Below, one piece after another: positions 62,146 through 64,000 of a stretch of 64,000 nucleotides of DNA (its first letter is position 1; every line of letters begins with the position of its first letter). The translations under genes and the position numbers were made by a program. The notes beneath the pieces were generated by a model. The model searched no databases. It had not been told where the DNA came from and saw only the letters and a list, made by a program, of their open reading frames with translations. The stretch covers positions 2,211,799-2,275,798 of the forward strand of contig CM042086.1 of NCBI GenBank assembly GCA_023512835.1, in the 5' to 3' direction. Source of the DNA: Taxillus chinensis. Its lineage: Eukaryota > Streptophyta > Magnoliopsida > Santalales > Loranthaceae.

Positions 62146-64000
62146 TAGAAATGGCAATGGGGCGGGGTAGGGCGGGTATTGCATTACCCGTCCCCATTCC
62201 CGTTTAAGATTTTAATCACCATCCCCGCCCCGTTACCCGCCGGGTATTAGATTACTTGCCCCATCCCCGCCCTGTCGGGGAATTATATTCCCCCGCCCCG
62301 CCCCGCCCCGCCCCGATAAGTACATTTGTTTTTCATATTTTCAGCCCAGCCCAATTCAGAACAAAATTAAATACAATTACAACCAGTCCAGCCCATATCA
62401 TAACACAATTAAAAAAAACATCAGTACATGTTTATATAATTGTAGTCTTAAAAAAAATATAGTTCGGCAAGCCATGGGGGTGTTTGCAGTCTGAAAAAAA
62501 AATACATAGCTAGGAAAAAAATACATCAAGTCACCAAAAGGCTTAAAAGCCAACATAATACTGTCTCAATCTTAAAACAACAAAGACAACTCTACACATT
62601 TCTACATGCTTTTCCTCAGTCTTATCACATCTTTGATCTCTAGCATGAACAATTTAGGCATTAGATGATGACTTCAGTTCTGCAAAATAAAGGAATGAAC
62701 AAATAACATGTTAAAACATTAAATTTTAAGTTCAAAAAAATATATTTGAGATATCACTCAATGCAGATTTCTCTATTGATAATCTGCACCCAAGTAACAA
62801 TAGAACTTATTTTCATTTACTAGCTGCTTCTCATATACTGCTGAGTTGACACAAAAAAATCATAGGCGGTTTAGTTGTGTCATGTCATTTTCATGGAGGC
62901 CGATCCTCTCTAGTATATTTTAAACACAAAAATACAGTGTAAAAATTTCCAACTACAATACTTAATACGAATTGTTTTTTTCCTGCTGCAGCCATGGGCT
63001 ATACGGAGTATTTCTTTAATGTGAAATCTGGTAAAGTGTGTAGGTGAGAAAAACATTGGGTATTGTTTGTTCTGCTTCCTAACTTGTTGCGTTCCCTTAA
63101 TTTTCTGTATGGGATATGGCAGGCAGGCATGCGAGCATTGGAATGTTCCCAAAATGAGTCTTCTTAAGCAAAGTGTAAAGCTGAGCTGATGGTTTTGGGC
63201 TAAATAGAGGATGTGATCAGAAGTGAAGCAAGTTTATTGCCAAAGTTGTTCATTATCAAAAAGCCCAATCCCTCACTTTTATTCTCTACTAGTGATCTGA
63301 AATCCTAAACCAGAGAGATCACGTGCTTTTAAAATGCAGAGAAGAGAGGAAACAGGAAAAAAAAGTCTAAATTTTTGATCTAGCATATGCTGCCTGCCTA
63401 TTGTAACATATCAAATGTAATTATAACATTTCTTCAACCCAAAAACAGTTTAAAACATTTGAAAATATATGCAGAGTAACTTACCACATTAATACATGAC
63501 TCTTCATTATTCATCTCCACATCATCATATATTGTTCTATATCTATTTATTTTCATTGACAAATTACCTAGAAATAAAATAATATAAATCAAAACAAAAT
63601 AAAATTGAGAATTACATAAATTGAAAGAAAATATAAATAAATTTTTTTACTTCAATTACCTTGGAACTCAGCAGCCCTACAACCAATTTTGAGCACACAT
63701 CAATGCCTCTATAGTTTTGGGATGCAATCTATTTCGATGTGGACTCACCAATCTACCATTAGTGCTGAAAGCATATTCAAAAGATACCGTGGATACAGGA
63801 ATAACTAAAATATCCTTAGCAATTGCTTGCAAGGTTGGATACTTGAGTCCACTTGACCTCCACCAACTCAATATATCAAAATCAGTTGTTCTTGGCAAAA
63901 CATCTTCATCCAAATAATAATCCAATTTTGATTTTGCATGAATACAATTGGTGCTTCTTTTCATACTAACAAACAAATCATAATCTGAAAGATTATCTTC
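62146..64000 (-). mobile_element. Autonomous-type hAT transposon, one end and transposase 3' part
   Basis: The left end is placed at 62146, where TAGAAATGGCAATGGGGCGG begins, a familiar hAT terminal sequence. Just inside, 62160-62320 is an array of GGGGCGGG and CCCCGCCCCG words on both strands, resembling subterminal transposase-binding repeats. The transposase C-terminus lies at 63677-64000 on the minus strand, so this is the 3' end of the element, and the other end lies beyond the window. The 8-base duplication cannot be tested without the far end. Confidence 0.7.
63677..64000 (-). CDS. hAT transposase C-terminal (dimerisation) part, partial
   Basis: The minus-strand frame is open from the window end at 64000 to a TAG at 63677-63679. 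It reads KLDYYLDEDVLPRTTDFDIL, SWWRSSGLKYPTLQAIAKDI, LVIPVSTVSFEYAFSTNGRL, VSPHRNRLHPKTIEALMCAQ and NWL. This is the hAT family dimerisation region (pattern LDYYL-E-LPR, FDIL-WW, YP-L---A-DIL-IP-STV--E-AFS--GR, R--L-P-T-EALMC--W) found in RICESLEEPER/DAYSLEEPER-like transposases. The N-terminal BED finger and catalytic part lie outside the window. It has no stop or frameshift in the visible 108 codons, so it may be a fairly young copy. It belongs to the transposon, not to a cellular gene, unless it is domesticated. Confidence 0.85.
   Translation of the reverse strand, partial: EDNLSDYDLFVSMKRSTNCIHAKSKLDYYLDEDVLPRTTDFDILSWWRSSGLKYPTLQAIAKDILVIPVSTVSFEYAFSTNGRLVSPHRNRLHPKTIEALMCAQNWL

Overview
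This window is nuclear DNA from a flowering plant, most likely a eudicot and possibly woody. The evidence is AT-rich intergenic DNA with many TA and CT microsatellites, spliced genes with GT-AG introns, a lignin-pathway 4-coumarate:CoA ligase with AC-type MYB sites upstream, a plastid ACT-domain protein, and Ty1/copia, Ty3/gypsy, LINE, MULE and hAT sequences. The species cannot be read from the sequence.

Six genes can be modelled exon by exon. They are an ACR11-like ACT-domain protein (1285-4907, +, 11 exons, 291 aa), a 4CL (11003-13753, -, 6 exons, 543 aa), an RBR-type E3 ubiquitin ligase (20756-24226, +, 2 exons, 310 aa), a second RBR ligase with the same intron position (29854-31273, +, 2 exons, 269 aa), an unrecognised 88-aa protein split by a 1.9 kb intron (43783-45987, +), and a glucose-6-phosphate 1-epimerase-like protein (48147-57789, -, 8 exons, 315 aa).

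Much of the rest is transposon-derived. 76-480 is a decayed copia integrase. 8493-10738 is a gag-only Ty3/gypsy-like LTR element with a 5-bp target duplication, and its 5' LTR is split eight bases from its end by a 410-bp MULE-like foldback element with a 9-bp target duplication. 16130-16440 is a gypsy RNase H relic. 24951-25652 is a complete non-autonomous hAT with an 8-bp target duplication. About 53990-55020 is a 5'-truncated LINE inside an epimerase intron. 58283-58640 is a broken fragment of an oxalyl-CoA synthetase (AAE3-like) gene among MITE-like sequences. 62146 to the window end is one end of a larger hAT whose transposase C-terminus is still open at 64000.

The genes do not form an operon or cluster; they are independent plant genes, and only the two RBR ligases are related to each other. 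I found no convincing previously undescribed multi-gene system. The most useful unusual items are the nested MULE-in-LTR insertion, the captured AAE3 fragment, the small two-exon gene with paired G-box motifs upstream, and the RBR pair with a duplicated segment inside one intron.
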